In this document: positions 25,248-33,124 of the stretch, piece after piece
How positions within the stretch are numbered: the stretch's first letter is position 1
How the letters are laid out: each line of letters starts with the position of its first letter
Assembly: GCF_009724245.1 (NCBI RefSeq)
Contig: NZ_WNNK01000017.1
Span: 84,999-148,998, forward strand
Direction: 5' to 3'
DNA length: 64,000 bases
DNA from: Pseudomonas spelaei
GTDB lineage: Bacteria > Pseudomonadota > Gammaproteobacteria > Pseudomonadales > Pseudomonadaceae
Notes under the pieces: model-generated
Seen by the model: only the letters and a program-made list of their open reading frames with translations
Told to the model about the DNA's origin: nothing
Databases searched by the model: none
Program-made: the position numbers and the translations under genes

Positions 25248-27740
25248 ATGAACACTGCTAGCGTATCCATTCGGACAACTCCCCCCCATCCATTGCCGGC
25301 TACCTCCTGGGATACCCCCAACGAAAACTACACGCTGCTGACCACCAAGGATCAGTTCACGGCAAGCATCACAAAAGATATGAACAGCGGGCTCATGAGG
25401 CCCGAAGTTAACCAGATGGTCGATGCCGTGATGTGGCCGGGTAAAAACAAAAGCCCTCAAGTGCAAGTCAAAACCTTTGCCGTGGACGGTATTCAAGCCA
25501 AGGACATCATTTTCATTCAACGTGTACCGCCTGTGCCTGACGGGCCCAATATCGTGCTTTTTATTCCAGAAAAAGAAGGGAGCTCATTTCAATCGTTCAA
25601 GACTGTCGAAGAAATGAATACGTGGTTAAAAACCCAGGCCAACGACCCCAATCGACTGGAGAGATTCAGCCAGCACTTTGCAGAGGGTGGCTCTCCCGCA
25701 AAAAAGGCGCGCGTCATCGATACGATGACTCGGTTCAGAAACAATGATATCAACGCCATCGTCGGCCCCTATGCCAACGAAGGAGGCGATATTTTCGGGC
25801 GTTTGGATAAAACCCCCTCCGCGCCGCCCACGTCGGTCAATGGCTTGACCAATATTAAAGAGGAACGTTCTTCACCTGAAGGGCGGGTACTTTATTCAGG
25901 GCAGCGACCTGATGGGGGAAAAGTCTTATTTGAATATGACGCCTACGGAAACCTTCTAGGCCAAGACAAACAGCGCAACTTCTATTTCGTTAAAGATGGC
26001 TTGAACAGTCACAAACCACTCGTGCCAATGACAGCCAGCGAGTTCAGGCACAAGGTTCAGCATGAAGCGGCCAACAATGTCGGGGCGAACAATATCAGGG
26101 GGCTCTACGATGAGCTTCTGACTCACCTTGAGCACCCCTCTGCCGGTATCGGGGATGCCTTGCAAGTTTTCGGCGTGAATAAAAGCACCGCGGACACTGT
26201 AGAGCGATATCTGGACAACCCATTCAGCGCGCTGTTGGTTGATTTGAACACCAACAATCAGATCGGCAAGGTATTCGGTCTCGACAAATCGACCATGGAT
26301 TCAGAGCTCAAAGGCGTCGGCGATTTCGCCCAGGGATTTGTCCCGGTTTATGGCCAAGCCAGAGCGCTCTCATCGCTACTGGCGAAGGCTATTCGAAATG
26401 AGCCGCTGAGCGATCAGGAGACAAGGGATCTGGCAGATGGGCTTGCGCTTAAACCGAACAGTCCCGCCAGGAAAAACGGGCCAGGACCGCAAGCGCCACG
26501 CGAGCCTTACAACCTGGCAAATGATCGTAAGCCCGCAGCTCCTGAGGTCAAGCAGGTAGAGACGATACCACGTGAGGAGCCTGCGCCGAGCAGCGCCAAG
26601 CCAGACTCCGCAGCGCCCGCCGAACCGGAGGTAAATCGCCTGCGCCCCTCCCAGTGGCCCGATATCAGCCGTCACGCCATAGCGGAGGGTGAGCAGCTGA
26701 TCGAAGGTGCCAAGACTAACGCCAAAGGCATGTATCAAGTCAAAGGACCACAGGGCGAAGACCGATGGTTTATACGGTTGACCGACGACAAGGGGACCAA
26801 CCGGGTATATGAGATCGACGGCCGATTCAAACTCAGTGACGGTTATGTCCAGATTATCGACCCACACACCCACAAGCCTGTGATGACAGTACATTCCACC
26901 CGGGATGGCGGCTGGGAACCGGTCACCGGGCCTGGGGGCATGCCATGGCCATGGCAATCAGGAAGCTCAGCAGGTCAACCGTTTGACCCCGGCGCATATG
27001 ACTATCCGGCTGAAGGAGAATCTTCAGCGTCGAGGACGAACGAAAAAATAGATAAAAAGTTGAAGAAGGACGCTAACAACTATCATAAAAAAGCAAAATC
27101 GAAGGCGATGCCCGTTCATCCGCAGATACCACGCAATGCGTCGCCAACAGAGGTCATCAACGTCGTATTCCAAAAATCACTCGGTATGATTATCGGCGAG
27201 GACCATTCGCAATCCGCCGGGTTACGACTGCTTATTGATAACGCAGGCGAGTTCAAGAAAAACAATGTAACCACGTTGTATTCGGAGGGATTCGACCACT
27301 CGCTGCAACCTGATCTGGATAATTTTTTCGACACGGGTGAGTTCTCTCCCGCGTTAAGGAACAATTTAAGACTCATTGACCGCGCCCATAGCGCACACGG
27401 CCCCTATACCAATAGAGAACTTCTTTTAAGCATGCGACAGCATGGCATTCGGGTTAAAGCGATTGATGTGCCCTCTGTGGAACCAAAATCCACGCGGCTT
27501 AAAAACATGAACTACTACGCAGCCAAGCTGATCGAGAGCGATCAGGCGGCTAACCCCCAAGCAAAATGGATTGCAAGAGTCGGCAGCGACCATGTGTTCA
27601 CCTATGACGGTGAACCTCCTATTCGAGGTATTTCTAATCTGACAGGCGCAACAGGGGTTTCCGTCGACGATGCGGTTCCAAATAGAGGAACCTCTGTCAT
27701 TCAATCTCCAGACAAAACAGAACTCTATATTGACCTGTAA
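25248..27740 (+). CDS. Large toxin/effector-like protein with C-terminal EreA/ChaN/TIKI-type domain
   Basis: This 830-residue protein has no signal peptide and no clear membrane span. The N-terminal half (about 50-400) resembles, from memory, the body of Pseudomonas dermonecrotic/Mcf-like toxins (a segment DIIFIQRVPPVPDGPNIVLF, and a hydrophobic FVPVYGQARALSSLL). A Pro/Glu-rich linker (about 405-470), a short beta-rich domain (about 480-580) and a basic linker follow. The C-terminal 190 residues carry GEDH (650-653), Glu680 in TLYSEGF and a final VGSDHVFTYDG (GSDH 779-782), the pattern of EreA, ChaN, TraB/TIKI and the Pasteurella toxin C2 domain. GC content is lower than around it. No secretion or immunity gene is adjacent. 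A 6-bp G:C hairpin follows the stop. The ATG at 25248 is chosen; a GTG lies nine bases upstream. Confidence 0.75.
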   Translation: MNTASVSIRTTPPHPLPATSWDTPNENYTLLTTKDQFTASITKDMNSGLMRPEVNQMVDAVMWPGKNKSPQVQVKTFAVDGIQAKDIIFIQRVPPVPDGPNIVLFIPEKEGSSFQSFKTVEEMNTWLKTQANDPNRLERFSQHFAEGGSPAKKARVIDTMTRFRNNDINAIVGPYANEGGDIFGRLDKTPSAPPTSVNGLTNIKEERSSPEGRVLYSGQRPDGGKVLFEYDAYGNLLGQDKQRNFYFVKDGLNSHKPLVPMTASEFRHKVQHEAANNVGANNIRGLYDELLTHLEHPSAGIGDALQVFGVNKSTADTVERYLDNPFSALLVDLNTNNQIGKVFGLDKSTMDSELKGVGDFAQGFVPVYGQARALSSLLAKAIRNEPLSDQETRDLADGLALKPNSPARKNGPGPQAPREPYNLANDRKPAAPEVKQVETIPREEPAPSSAKPDSAAPAEPEVNRLRPSQWPDISRHAIAEGEQLIEGAKTNAKGMYQVKGPQGEDRWFIRLTDDKGTNRVYEIDGRFKLSDGYVQIIDPHTHKPVMTVHSTRDGGWEPVTGPGGMPWPWQSGSSAGQPFDPGAYDYPAEGESSASRTNEKIDKKLKKDANNYHKKAKSKAMPVHPQIPRNASPTEVINVVFQKSLGMIIGEDHSQSAGLRLLIDNAGEFKKNNVTTLYSEGFDHSLQPDLDNFFDTGEFSPALRNNLRLIDRAHSAHGPYTNRELLLSMRQHGIRVKAIDVPSVEPKSTRLKNMNYYAAKLIESDQAANPQAKWIARVGSDHVFTYDGEPPIRGISNLTGATGVSVDDAVPNRGTSVIQSPDKTELYIDL

Positions 27741-27826
27741 ATGCTCCCCCCGAAGGGGGGGGTGTACCCTGATCTGATACTTGCCGACGGCGTAGCGGTT
27801 GAGGATGTCCGTTTGCAGCTCAGTGA

Positions 27827-28273
27827 TCAGCGGATATCGAGCAGCGTCTTCAAGGTATTCTGCGGGCCGTTAATCGACGAGTTGCTGTATTCGAACCAGC
27901 CCTGGGCTTCGACATTCAGGTCAAACACATAGATGTAGCCCATCAAGGTGCCCGCACCATTGCAGGCCTGGCTGATGTTACCGACCTGGCACACGCTCGT
28001 ACGCTGCCCGTCCAGTTTTGCGCCATTGAAGCGGCCCATGGGGTTGTTACCCAGGCCGACTTCCATCACATACACCTTGGTCAGCCCGCGATGTTCGCAT
28101 TGCCGGGTGCTGTCAGCTCGCTCGGGGATGGATTCCGTGCAACTCGCCGACTCGACCTTGAACACCCGCACCTCGCTCAAGGCCGGTGCAGGCGCGCTCC
28201 AGGCCGGTGCAGCCGCCAACCACAAGCCCGTACAACCGAGCAGACCCAGGCTCAAGGCGATGGCTTTTTTCAT
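27827..28273 (-). CDS. Small secreted protein, YolA/DUF4879-like
   Basis: The 148-residue protein has a clear signal peptide (MKKAIALSLGLLGCTGLWLA, cleavage near AWSA) and a mature domain with four cysteines that could form two disulfides. The segment KVYVMEVGLGNNPMG and the end NTLKTLLDIR remind me of DUF4879 (YolA) secreted proteins, but I cannot confirm this. The ATG at 28273 is chosen because it begins the signal peptide. It converges with the toxin-like gene, 86 bases from its stop, so co-regulation is not implied. Confidence 0.8.
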   Translation of the reverse strand: MKKAIALSLGLLGCTGLWLAAAPAWSAPAPALSEVRVFKVESASCTESIPERADSTRQCEHRGLTKVYVMEVGLGNNPMGRFNGAKLDGQRTSVCQVGNISQACNGAGTLMGYIYVFDLNVEAQGWFEYSNSSINGPQNTLKTLLDIR

Positions 28274-28482
28274 GCTGTTGATAACTCCCCACGAATCGTC
28301 GGCAAAGTATGACTCAAGCCTTCGCCAACCAGAACTATACTCGACAGCCACTAAGCCTCGGCTGCTGGTATGATGCGCCGCTTTTTCCGAACCTCTGCGA
28401 AAATGCACGGCGCTTGGCGCAGTTTGTGCTTTGACTTAGAGGTCAACAATTCACGGCGCCGAATGCGCCACAGGGAGCAGAA

Positions 28483-29778
28483 ATGCTGGAAAAGCTGTTT
28501 CAACTCAAAGCACACAACACCAACGTGCGCACCGAGATTCTCGCTGGTATCACGACCTTCCTGGCCATGGCCTACATCCTGTTCGTCAACCCGAGCATTC
28601 TCGGCGAGACCGGCATGGACAAGGGCGCGGTGTTTGTCGCCACCTGTCTGGCAGCGGCCATCGGCTCCACCGTGATGGGTTTGATCGCCAACTACCCGAT
28701 TGCCCTGGCACCGGGCATGGGCCTGAATGCCTTCTTTACCTACACCGTGGTCCTGCACATGGGCCATACCTGGCAAGTGGCGCTGGGCGCGGTATTCATC
28801 TCGGCAGTGCTGTTCTTCCTGTTGTCGATCTTCCGCATCCGTGAATGGATCATCAATAGCATCCCGCTGCCCCTGCGTTCGGCCATTGCCGCCGGTATCG
28901 GCCTGTTCCTGGCGCTGATCGCCCTGCACAACGCCGGTATCGTGGTCAGTAACCCGGCCACCATGGTTGGCCTGGGTGACCTGAAACAACCGGCACCGAT
29001 CCTCGCCACCCTTGGTTTCGCGCTGATCGTAGCGCTGGAAGCCCTGAAAGTGCGTGGCGCGGTGTTGATCGGCATCCTCGTGGTCACCATCGCGTCCATC
29101 GCCTTGGGTTTCACCCCGTTCGGCGGCGTGATGTCGATGCCACCTTCCCTGGCCCCAACCTTCCTGCAACTGGATATCAAGGGCGCCCTGGATATCGGCT
29201 TGGTGAGCGTAATCTTCGCCTTCCTGTTCGTTGACCTGTTCGACAACTCCGGCACCCTGATCGGCGTCGCCAAGCGCGCCGGCCTGATGGGCAAGGATGG
29301 CCATATGCCAAAAATGGGCCGTGCGCTGATTGCTGACAGCACCGCCGCCATGGCCGGTTCCTTGCTGGGTACCTCGACCACCACCAGCTACATCGAATCC
29401 GCAGCCGGCGTCAGTGCCGGTGGTCGTACCGGCTTGACCGCCGTCGTGGTTGCGATCCTGTTCCTGCTGGCGCTGTTCTTCTCGCCACTGGCTGCCAGCG
29501 TACCGGCCTTCGCCACCGCACCGGCGTTGCTGTTCGTTGCCGTGCTGATGACATCGGGCCTTGCTGAAATCGACTGGGACGACATCACCGTCGCCGCACC
29601 TGTGGTCATCACCGCCCTGGCCATGCCATTCACCTATTCCATCGCCAACGGCATTGCCTTCGGTTTCATCGCCTGGACCGCCATCAAGCTGCTCTCGGGC
29701 CGCTACCGTGAGCTGAACCCCGCGCTGGTGATTCTGTCGATTCTGTTTGTGATCAAGCTGGGCTGGTTCAACGCATGA
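28483..29778 (+). CDS. NCS2-family purine permease (AzgA/PbuG type)
   Basis: This 431-residue inner-membrane symporter probably imports hypoxanthine, guanine or adenine. AzgA-group features are the N-terminus FQLKAHNTNVRTEILAGITT, the segment PIALAPGMGLNAFFTYTVV, the SGTLIGVAKRAGL loop and the LGTSTTTSYIESAAGVSAGG motif, with about 13 hydrophobic spans. AGGGAGCAGAA precedes the ATG at 28483. Its stop overlaps the trmA start (ATGA), so the two are translationally coupled. No purine riboswitch was seen upstream. Confidence 0.93.
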   Translation: MLEKLFQLKAHNTNVRTEILAGITTFLAMAYILFVNPSILGETGMDKGAVFVATCLAAAIGSTVMGLIANYPIALAPGMGLNAFFTYTVVLHMGHTWQVALGAVFISAVLFFLLSIFRIREWIINSIPLPLRSAIAAGIGLFLALIALHNAGIVVSNPATMVGLGDLKQPAPILATLGFALIVALEALKVRGAVLIGILVVTIASIALGFTPFGGVMSMPPSLAPTFLQLDIKGALDIGLVSVIFAFLFVDLFDNSGTLIGVAKRAGLMGKDGHMPKMGRALIADSTAAMAGSLLGTSTTTSYIESAAGVSAGGRTGLTAVVVAILFLLALFFSPLAASVPAFATAPALLFVAVLMTSGLAEIDWDDITVAAPVVITALAMPFTYSIANGIAFGFIAWTAIKLLSGRYRELNPALVILSILFVIKLGWFNA

Positions 29779-30854
29779 CTTTTGACGCCGCACACTACAC
29801 CGTCCAACTGGAAGAAAAAGTCACGCGCTTGCGTGACCTGCTGGCGCCGTTTGACGCGCCCCAGCCTCAGGTCTTCGATTCGCCACTGCAGAACTTCCGC
29901 CTGCGCGCCGAGTTCCGCCTGTGGCGCGAAGAGGGTCAGCGCCACTACGCGATGTTCTCCCAGGACGACAAGCGCACGCCGATCCTCATCGAGGAGTTCC
30001 CCATCGCCAGCCTGCGCATCAACCAGTTGATGCCGCAGCTCAAGGCCGCCTGGCAAGCCAGCGCTGCCCTGAGCCACAAGCTGTTCCAGGTGGAATTCCT
30101 GACCACCTTGGCCGGCGATGCGATGATCACGCTGTGCTATCACCGTCCGCTGGACGAGCATTGGCACACGGCGGCAAACAAGCTGGCAGCCGACCTGAAC
30201 GTCAGCATCATCGGCCGCTCCAAAGGCAAACGTGACGTGATCGGCCGCGATTACGTGGTTGAAAAACTCGACGTTGGCGGTCGTACCTTCAGTTACCGCC
30301 AACCGGAAGGCGCCTTCACCCAGCCCAACGGCACGGTAAACCAGAAAATGCTCAACTGGGCCTATGAGGCCTTGGGCGATCGTCCCGACGACTTGCTGGA
30401 ATTGTATTGCGGCAACGGCAACTTCACCCTGCCACTGGCGACCCGTGTGCGTAAGGTGCTGGCCACCGAGATCAGCAAGACCTCGGTCAATGCCGCCTTG
30501 AGCAACCTCGATGAAAACGCTGTGGATAACGTCACTCTGGTGCGTTTATCCGCCGAAGAACTGACCGAAGCCCTGAACGAAGTGCGACCATTCCGCCGCC
30601 TGCATGGCATCGACCTCAAGCGCTACGAGTTCGGCAGCGTATTCGTTGACCCGCCGCGTGCCGGGATGGACTCGGACACCTGCGAGTTGACCCGGCGTTT
30701 CGACAACATCCTGTACATCTCCTGCAACCCGCAGACGTTGGCGGCGAACATTGCTCAGTTGCATGACACCCATCGCATCACGCGTTGTGCCTTGTTTGAC
30801 CAATTCCCATGGACCCATCACATGGAATCGGGTGTGTTGTTGACCCGGCGGTAA
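29775..30854 (+). CDS. trmA: tRNA (uracil-5-)-methyltransferase TrmA
   Basis: The 359-residue SAM enzyme makes 5-methyluridine at position 54 of tRNA. It has the expected ELYCGNGNFTLPLA SAM motif, VDPPRAGMD, and the catalytic cysteine in YISCNPQTLAANI near residue 317, with the C-terminal HMESGVLLTRR. Length is near E. coli TrmA (366). It starts inside the stop codon of the purine permease gene (ATGA overlap). Confidence 0.96.
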   Translation: MTFDAAHYTVQLEEKVTRLRDLLAPFDAPQPQVFDSPLQNFRLRAEFRLWREEGQRHYAMFSQDDKRTPILIEEFPIASLRINQLMPQLKAAWQASAALSHKLFQVEFLTTLAGDAMITLCYHRPLDEHWHTAANKLAADLNVSIIGRSKGKRDVIGRDYVVEKLDVGGRTFSYRQPEGAFTQPNGTVNQKMLNWAYEALGDRPDDLLELYCGNGNFTLPLATRVRKVLATEISKTSVNAALSNLDENAVDNVTLVRLSAEELTEALNEVRPFRRLHGIDLKRYEFGSVFVDPPRAGMDSDTCELTRRFDNILYISCNPQTLAANIAQLHDTHRITRCALFDQFPWTHHMESGVLLTRR

Positions 30855-30877
30855 ACCGCTCGAGTGCCGCACAAAAG

Positions 30878-31282
30878 AGCCGTCCTCGAGACTAATGCCG
30901 TTCAGTCAAGGAATGGAGATCCAGCAACCGAAGCAGATTCAGTGTGGGAGCTGGCTTGCCTGCGATGCAGACACCTCGATACTTCAGGTATACCGAGTTG
31001 ATCCAATCGCAGCATAGGTATCTACACAATCGCGCAGAGGTCCGATTTTTGTAGCCGCTGTCGAGGTACGAGGCTGCGATGGGTTGCGAAGCGCCCCCCG
31101 AGGGCGGTCCTGCGGCCCGCATCGCAGCCTCGTACCTCGGCAGCGGCTACAGGGTTTTCAGGGGGTTCAAGAAATGTGTAGATACCTATGCCAATCTCAG
31201 GCAAGCCAGCTCCCACATGTGTTCTTCTCTGCCTTGAGCATTGCGTTCACTTGACTGACCAGCGTTAGTCCTCGAGACGGCT
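30878..31282. repeat. Four nested inverted repeats downstream of trmA
   Basis: The 430-base gene-free gap between trmA and the DUF2442 gene is filled by palindromes inside palindromes. Outermost arms of about 33 bases (30878-30910 starting AGCCGTCCTCGAG, and 31250-31282) match at all but a few positions. Next come REP arms GTGGGAGCTGGCTTGCC (from 30944) and their complement (31193-31216). Inside is a MITE-like element (31013-31190), and inside that a TGTAGCCGCTG-type palindrome (31050-31151). Confidence 0.85.
31013..31190. mobile_element. 178-bp MITE-like element with perfect 16-bp terminal inverted repeats
   Basis: The ends are CATAGGTATCTACACA and its exact reverse complement. Flanking sequence CCAATCGCAG (31003-31012) and CCAATCTCAG (31191-31200) is a 10-base direct repeat with one mismatch, and removing one copy plus the element restores a normal REP arm. 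There is no ORF inside; the centre is a TGTAGCCGCTG-type palindrome of about 100 bases. A transposase elsewhere would be needed. Confidence 0.75.
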
Positions 31283-31284
31283 TT

Positions 31285-31731
31285 TCACAGAGGCTGCTCA
31301 GCCTTGCGTGGCCTGCCACCCTTCCGTCCATTGGCCCGTGCGGCCTCGGCCTTGACCGTACTGCTGCGCTTGCCATTGCGCGAGGCCACCAGGCTGACGG
31401 CCATGTCCATCAACGGCTGGCTCATGGCAATCAACCCGGTGATCGAAACATGCAGGTCCCGGGCCTCACAACACAAGGCTGCCCCCGCGAAACCGACTTC
31501 AAGTTGCTGGAAATCCTGCGGGGAGAAGTCCTTGAACTCCGAGTAGTTAGCAGCAGGCAGCATCACGCGGCTGCCATCCGCAAACCCGATAGACAGACAC
31601 TGGTCTTCATACCGGACGGTGGTGGCGTTCGCCCCTGGACGGTCAAGCTTTCGACCTCGGGCCAGCGCCTTGTCCACAACGGCTTCAGTGATCGGCTCGT
31701 CAGGCCTGGCCTTGGCTTTTACGGTTTTCAT
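31285..31731 (-). CDS. DUF2442-domain protein, possible antitoxin partner
   Basis: The 148-residue protein has a DUF2442-like middle region (SIGFADGSRVMLPAANYSEF, residues about 48-67) and a basic C-terminus ANGRKGGRPRK reminiscent of a DNA-binding tail. Its ATG overlaps the stop of the upstream DUF4160 gene (ATGA). DUF4160-DUF2442 pairs are common in bacteria and have been predicted to be toxin-antitoxin-like; function here is unproven. The stop lies three bases from the outer arm of the nested repeat. Confidence 0.8.
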   Translation of the reverse strand: MKTVKAKARPDEPITEAVVDKALARGRKLDRPGANATTVRYEDQCLSIGFADGSRVMLPAANYSEFKDFSPQDFQQLEVGFAGAALCCEARDLHVSITGLIAMSQPLMDMAVSLVASRNGKRSSTVKAEAARANGRKGGRPRKAEQPL

Positions 31732-32156
31732 AAAAGAATCTCCACGCGGTCCGGCGCATCCACCAGATCCAATATTGTTCGTCGCCCCGCAACGTCGTGA
31801 TAAGCACCTGCAATCACGTAGACACCACGCCGAAGCGCCAGCCCCGGTACCACTTCATCGGCCAGCCAATCCCACGACTGGTTTTCCAGGCACACCGTCT
31901 GCAGCTTTTCCCACCAAGTTTTTCGCGCCCGGTCCAGGCAAGCCGGCTGCATCAAGGTCTGGCGAATTCCTTCCAGGATTGCCACAGGTGGCCGACGCCG
32001 TTCAGGATCCACATCCCACAACTCGACTTGCCCGTCCAGGAAGCCAAACCGAAACCGCGCATTCCATTCCTTGCCTGCTACATGCACATGGGGCGGGCAA
32101 TGTTCGTCCCTGAGAAACACCGCAATCACATGTCCTTTGTAAGTGCCTATTTTCAT
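31728..32156 (-). CDS. DUF4160-domain protein, first gene of a coupled pair
   Basis: The 142-residue protein begins MKIGTYKGHVIAVFLRDEHC and continues PPHVHVAG, matching the DUF4160 pattern of an acidic pair followed by PPHxHV. DUF4160 proteins are usually about 80-95 residues; the extra 50 C-terminal residues here (GLALRRGVYVIAGAYHDVAG region) are unusual or belong to a sub-family. The ATG at 32156 is chosen; a frame 13 codons longer lacks similarity. It is coupled to the DUF2442 gene by a four-base overlap. The molecular role is unknown. Confidence 0.78.
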   Translation of the reverse strand: MKIGTYKGHVIAVFLRDEHCPPHVHVAGKEWNARFRFGFLDGQVELWDVDPERRRPPVAILEGIRQTLMQPACLDRARKTWWEKLQTVCLENQSWDWLADEVVPGLALRRGVYVIAGAYHDVAGRRTILDLVDAPDRVEILL

Positions 32157-32204
32157 CGTAACCCATCCGTTAGGTTGTTTTCCGTCGATTAACACTTTTC
32201 CAGG

Positions 32205-32292
32205 CGCAAACCGACAACCGGCTCCATCTACCGGAGCTGTCTCACAGATTAGTAACGGTCGAAAGACCTACAAAGGGAGGGTTGTAACCATT
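32205..32292. ncRNA. Candidate structured RNA element upstream of the DUF4160 gene
   Basis: Within the 242-base gap between hasA and the DUF4160 gene, consecutive short stems occur: GCTCC(32221-32225)/GGAGC(32233-32237), then GGTC-GAAA-GACC (32257-32268, a GNRA-closed hairpin on the plus strand), then the AGGGAGGGTTGTAAC stretch. I believe similar sequence recurs in Pseudomonas genomes, but cannot verify it. It could be a leader of the DUF4160 message or a remnant of a repeated element. Confidence 0.4.
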
Positions 32293-32350
32293 CATGCCGA
32301 GCGTCGATCAGGCGTTAGAAAACGCTGAACGGCGGCGAAGTTTCATACAG

Positions 32351-32376
32351 CGAATGACGGAACAATCCGCCATTCG
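32351..32376. terminator. Hairpin after hasA, possible terminator
   Basis: CGAATGACGGA and TCCGCCATTCG pair at 10 of 11 positions across a four-base loop. It lies 23 bases after the hasA stop. No long T-run follows on the hasA strand, so it may only protect the message end. Confidence 0.45.
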
Positions 32377-32398
32377 TGTCTTTTATGTCGCAGCCAAG

Positions 32399-33019
32399 TC
32401 AGGCCGCAAATGCCCAGTCCTGCGCCACATCCTGTACACCCACCAACGCCACAGCACCCGCGTCTGGAGTCGCGTGACCCAGACCGGCGGCAGCCAGTTG
32501 GTCGAAGGTCGATGCAGTGGACAGGCCGAAGTCGTCCAGCACGTTGTTGAGCACGCTTTCCAGCGCCGTGGTGTTGCCCTGCATCAGGTTGAAGATCACG
32601 TCCTGCACGCTATTACCAACACGGCCGGCACCTTCGGCAGCGGACAGGTCCAGGCCGTTGAAGGCCACCTTGTAATCGCTGAGGTTGAAGTCACTGCCAT
32701 TGCCGCCGCTTAGGCCAGTGCCCAGCTCGACGTTATCCAGGTTGCCCCACAGGTAGTGGTTCAGGTTGTTGCCGGCAGGCAGTGATGGGTTGAAGACATA
32801 GTGCAGGCCTTGGCTGGTGTTGCTGTCGGCAATGAATGCGTATTCGGAATTGTTGGCGCCGTGAGTCGAGTACTGGTCGCCGCTGAACGTGCCGTTGCTG
32901 AAGCCACCCGTATTGCCTTGGCCGTGGCCGGCCGTCTGGAAGCCCGTTGCCCAGCTGGTCAGGTAATCCGACACCGAAATAGAACCGAGCGCCGACTGGT
33001 AATTAACAGAAATAGTCAT
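32399..33019 (-). CDS. hasA: Haemophore HasA
   Basis: This 206-residue secreted haem-binding protein captures haem from host or soil haemoproteins and passes it to HasR. The haem ligands of the family are in place: His32 (TAGHGQG) and Tyr74 (GLHYVF). There is no N-terminal signal peptide. The C-terminus DWAFAA fits a type I (ABC exporter) secretion signal. Length matches P. aeruginosa HasAp (205). The ATG at 33019 follows a GAGG site. The usual hasDEF exporter genes are not downstream here. Confidence 0.95.
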   Translation of the reverse strand: MTISVNYQSALGSISVSDYLTSWATGFQTAGHGQGNTGGFSNGTFSGDQYSTHGANNSEYAFIADSNTSQGLHYVFNPSLPAGNNLNHYLWGNLDNVELGTGLSGGNGSDFNLSDYKVAFNGLDLSAAEGAGRVGNSVQDVIFNLMQGNTTALESVLNNVLDDFGLSTASTFDQLAAAGLGHATPDAGAVALVGVQDVAQDWAFAA

Positions 33020-33073
33020 CACTGAACCTCGTTATAAACAACGCTATTGATCAGCACGCACGTGAGGCGCACT

Positions 33074-33095
33074 TTTTGCCCACCCTTGGGCAAAA
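33074..33095. promoter_or_regulatory. Perfect hairpin between hasR and hasA
   Basis: TTTTGCCCA and TGGGCAAAA form a nine-pair stem with a four-base loop in the 105-base gap between the two genes. There is no T-run after it on the operon strand, so it more likely separates transcript stability of hasA from hasR than ends transcription. Confidence 0.55.
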
Positions 33096-33124
33096 CCGGT
33101 TCGATCAAGCAGGCAACGGCCCAA

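Noticed and set aside
27746..27760. CCCCCC-GAA-GGGGGG hairpin after the toxin-like gene as a terminator
   Set aside because: There is no T-tract after the stem, so rho-independent termination is not supported; it is only mentioned under the gene.
27741..27932. 63-codon open frame after the toxin-like gene as an immunity gene
   Set aside because: It overlaps the end of the opposite secreted-protein gene, starts within the G-rich hairpin region and has no protein-like features.
28280..28482. Purine riboswitch before the permease gene
   Set aside because: The conserved core and paired loops of the purine riboswitch are not visible, and the class is unusual in pseudomonads.
28351..29793. A 480-codon open frame antisense to the purine permease
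   Set aside because: Gln/Arg/His-rich shadow with no recognisable domain, opposite a clear NCS2 transporter.
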